Assembly: GCA_963850605.1 (NCBI GenBank)
Contig: CAWKLX010000003.1
Location: 186,001-250,000 of the forward strand
Direction of reading: 5' to 3'
Length of the DNA stretch: 64,000 nt
From: BOG-908 sp963850605
GTDB lineage: Bacteria; Pseudomonadota; Alphaproteobacteria; Acetobacterales; Acetobacteraceae
Shown here piece by piece: positions 62,397 to 64,000 of this stretch; within the stretch, counting starts at the first letter, position 1, and each line of letters opens with the position of its first letter. The notes below the pieces were generated by a model. It did no database searches and was not told the origin of the DNA. It saw nothing but the letters and a program-made list of their open reading frames with translations. Position numbers and translations under genes: made by a program.

Positions 62397-63647
62397 TTAG
62401 CGTAATGCGTCGATCATCGGCTGGGTGATCAGGCAGATGCCGCGCGGCGAGCGGCGAAAGCGTGCCGCATCATGCTCGGCATCCTCTCCCACCACCAGGC
62501 CTTCGGGGATGACCACGCCGCGATCGATCACCACGCGCGACAGCCGGGCGTACCGGCCGATCTGCACGTAGGGCAGCACCACCGCGCGATCAATGCAGGT
62601 GTAGGAATGTGCGTGCACGCCGGTGAATAACAGCGATTGGCGCACCTCCGAACCTGAAACAATGCAGCCGCCGGACACGAGCGAACTGATTGCCTGGCCG
62701 CGCCTGCCGTCCTCGTCATGCACGAACTTGGCCGGCGGCACGATCTCGCCATAGGTCCAGATCGGCCAGTTCTGGTCGTACAAATCGAGCCCGGGGACGA
62801 AGTCGGTCAGATCGATGTTGGCCTCCCAATAGGCATCGACCGTGCCCACGTCGCGCCAGTAGATCGGGCTGGCGGGTGAGGAGCGCACGCAGGACTTTTC
62901 AAAGTGATGCGCCACCGCGCGGCCGTGGGCGACGAGGTAGGGCACGATGTCGTGCCCGAAATCATGGGTGGAGGCGGGGTCGGCGGCATCGCGCCGCAGC
63001 ACATCGAACAGGCGATTGGTCTCGAACACGTAAATGCCCATGCTGGCAAGCGTGCGGCCCGGCTTGCCCGGCATGGCTGGCGGGTTAGCGGGTTTTTCGA
63101 GGAACGACGTAATCCTGCCATGCGCATCTGTCGCCATCACGCCGAAGCCGGAGGCCTCAGCGCAGGACACCTCGATGCAGCCGACCGTCACATCGGCGTG
63201 CTGCTCGACGTGCTGCTGCAGCATCGGCTCGTAATCCATCTTATAAATATGGTCGCCGGCGAGCAGCACGATGTAGCGAGGCGCATAGCTCTCGATGATG
63301 TCGATGTTCTGGTACACCGCATCCGCGGTGCCCGCATACCAACCCGTCTCCGTCACACGCTGCGAAGCTGGAAGGATATCAAAACTTTCGTTGCGCTCCG
63401 GTCGGAAAAAGTTCCAGCCACGCTGCAGGTGACGAATCAGGCTATGGGCCTTATACTGCGTGGCAACACCAATGCGGCGAATCCCCGAGTTGAGAGCATT
63501 AGATAAAGCAAAATCGATGATACGGGATTTGCCGCCGAAATAGACGGCTGGTTTGGCACGAAGGTCGGTCAGCTCCATCAGCCGGCTCCCACGGCCGCCG
63601 GCCAGCACGTAAGCCATGGCATGCCTGGCGAGTGGTGCGTGTTCCAA
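62397..63647 (-). CDS. glgC: Glucose-1-phosphate adenylyltransferase
   Basis: Makes ADP-glucose for glycogen from glucose-1-phosphate and ATP. 416 residues. AYVLAGGRGSRLMELTDLRA is the substrate-binding and regulatory N-terminus, followed by KPAVYFGGKSRIIDFALSN, VLLAGDHIYKMDY, the SFLEKPANP glucose-1-phosphate site, and left-handed beta-helix repeats at the C-terminus (FTGVHAHSYTCIDRAVVLPY and on). TTG 63647 is favoured because GGGAG is nine bases upstream; ATG 63617 is a shorter alternative. Confidence 0.94.
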   Translation of the reverse strand: MEHAPLARHAMAYVLAGGRGSRLMELTDLRAKPAVYFGGKSRIIDFALSNALNSGIRRIGVATQYKAHSLIRHLQRGWNFFRPERNESFDILPASQRVTETGWYAGTADAVYQNIDIIESYAPRYIVLLAGDHIYKMDYEPMLQQHVEQHADVTVGCIEVSCAEASGFGVMATDAHGRITSFLEKPANPPAMPGKPGRTLASMGIYVFETNRLFDVLRRDAADPASTHDFGHDIVPYLVAHGRAVAHHFEKSCVRSSPASPIYWRDVGTVDAYWEANIDLTDFVPGLDLYDQNWPIWTYGEIVPPAKFVHDEDGRRGQAISSLVSGGCIVSGSEVRQSLLFTGVHAHSYTCIDRAVVLPYVQIGRYARLSRVVIDRGVVIPEGLVVGEDAEHDAARFRRSPRGICLITQPMIDALR

Positions 63648-63681
63648 ACAGATATGCTCCCGTATCGCGCGAGACGTGTTG

Positions 63682-64000
63682 TTATGTGGCAGCGCGGTCC
63701 GAACGGACATTCCAGATTTCGGAAGCATATTCGCCGATCGTGCGGTCCGAGGAGAACCAGCCCATGCCGGCGATGTTGAGCAGGCTGGTGCGCCACCACT
63801 TGTCAGGGTTGCGCCACATCTGTGCCACATCGTCCTGGCGCGCGTTGTAGCTGTCGAAATCCGCGGTCACCAGGAAGCGGTCGCGCCGCAGCATGGTGTC
63901 GATCAGCTCGCGGTAACGGTCCGGCTCGTCGGGCGAGAATACGCCCGACGCGATCGCCTCGATCGCCTGGGCCAGCGCCGGCGAACCGGCCACGGCGGCG
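63682..64000 (-). CDS. glgP: Glycogen/starch phosphorylase, C-terminal part (cut by window)
   Basis: Phosphorolysis of glycogen to glucose-1-phosphate. The last ~105 residues are visible: PDRYRELIDTMLRRDRFLVTADFDSYNARQD followed by DDVAQMWRNPDKWWRTSLLNIAGMGWFSSDRTIGEYASEIW, the standard ending of GlgP-type phosphorylases. The rest and the pyridoxal-phosphate site lie beyond base 64000. First gene of the visible glgP-glgC-gst-glgA group; 34 bases to glgC. Confidence 0.93.
   Translation of the reverse strand, partial: AAVAGSPALAQAIEAIASGVFSPDEPDRYRELIDTMLRRDRFLVTADFDSYNARQDDVAQMWRNPDKWWRTSLLNIAGMGWFSSDRTIGEYASEIWNVRSDRAAT

Overview
The window is a high-GC alphaproteobacterial chromosome segment. 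Gene content and style fit the Acetobacteraceae (Rhodospirillales): a DUF1491 protein, an aspS/rnd divergent pair, a prpDCB propionate cluster, T/A-rich double-hairpin repeats between genes, and rhizobial/acetobacterial-type REP elements. The family assignment is an inference from gene content; no rRNA is present to test it.

Layout. 1-9.8 kb: 3' part of a mannose-1-phosphate guanylyltransferase gene, an M20 amidohydrolase, a DUF1697 protein, a DUF429-like protein, a three-gene NMT1-type ABC importer, DUF1491, a LOG-family protein, a very small ORF with a perfect Shine-Dalgarno, an ArsR/SRPBCC pair and a GNAT acetyltransferase. 9.8-12.2 kb: an accessory patch with a secreted protein, tRNA-Pro(CGG), and a PIN toxin with a frame-broken antitoxin and a palindromic operator. 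12.2-21 kb: VOC protein, membrane acyltransferase, DUF2842, apt, an outer-membrane protein, thiolase, a Tat-signal catalase, ferredoxin, alpha/beta hydrolase and tRNA-Thr(GGT). 21-31 kb: curA-type reductase, ABC-F (uup), prpD-prpC-prpB for the 2-methylcitrate cycle, aspS and rnd. 31-36.5 kb: SRPBCC protein, acyl-CoA dehydrogenase plus NodS-like methyltransferase, DUF1203, VOC, a REP-associated transposase with its REPs, and a LuxR regulator. 36.7-39.9 kb: a second accessory patch with a decayed helical protein gene, a coiled-coil protein, two REP palindromes and a conserved hypothetical. 40-48.7 kb: a fused enoyl-CoA hydratase/3-hydroxyacyl-CoA dehydrogenase, a secreted protein, an S10 peptidase, dienelactone hydrolase, a secreted phosphoesterase and an AapJ-like binding protein. 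48.7-58.9 kb: a third accessory region with an orphan small domain, an IS66 relic and a giant repeat protein of about 2,690 residues. 58.9-64 kb: an HI0933-type flavoprotein, then the glycogen operon glgP-glgC-gst-glgA on the minus strand.

Pathways that connect: ManC supplies GDP-mannose for exopolysaccharide. PrpD/C/B process propionyl-CoA, and the thiolase and FadB-like enzyme serve acyl-CoA oxidation or acetoacetyl-CoA formation. GlgC, GlgA and GlgP make and degrade glycogen.

A striking property is the number of otherwise well-conserved genes with one- or two-base frame breaks (vapB, uup, prpD twice, an SRPBCC gene, an acyl-CoA dehydrogenase, a phosphoesterase, and the 36.7 kb gene several times). 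Some may be assembly errors in G/C runs and some real decay. Coordinates below follow the sequence as given and state where a frame changes.
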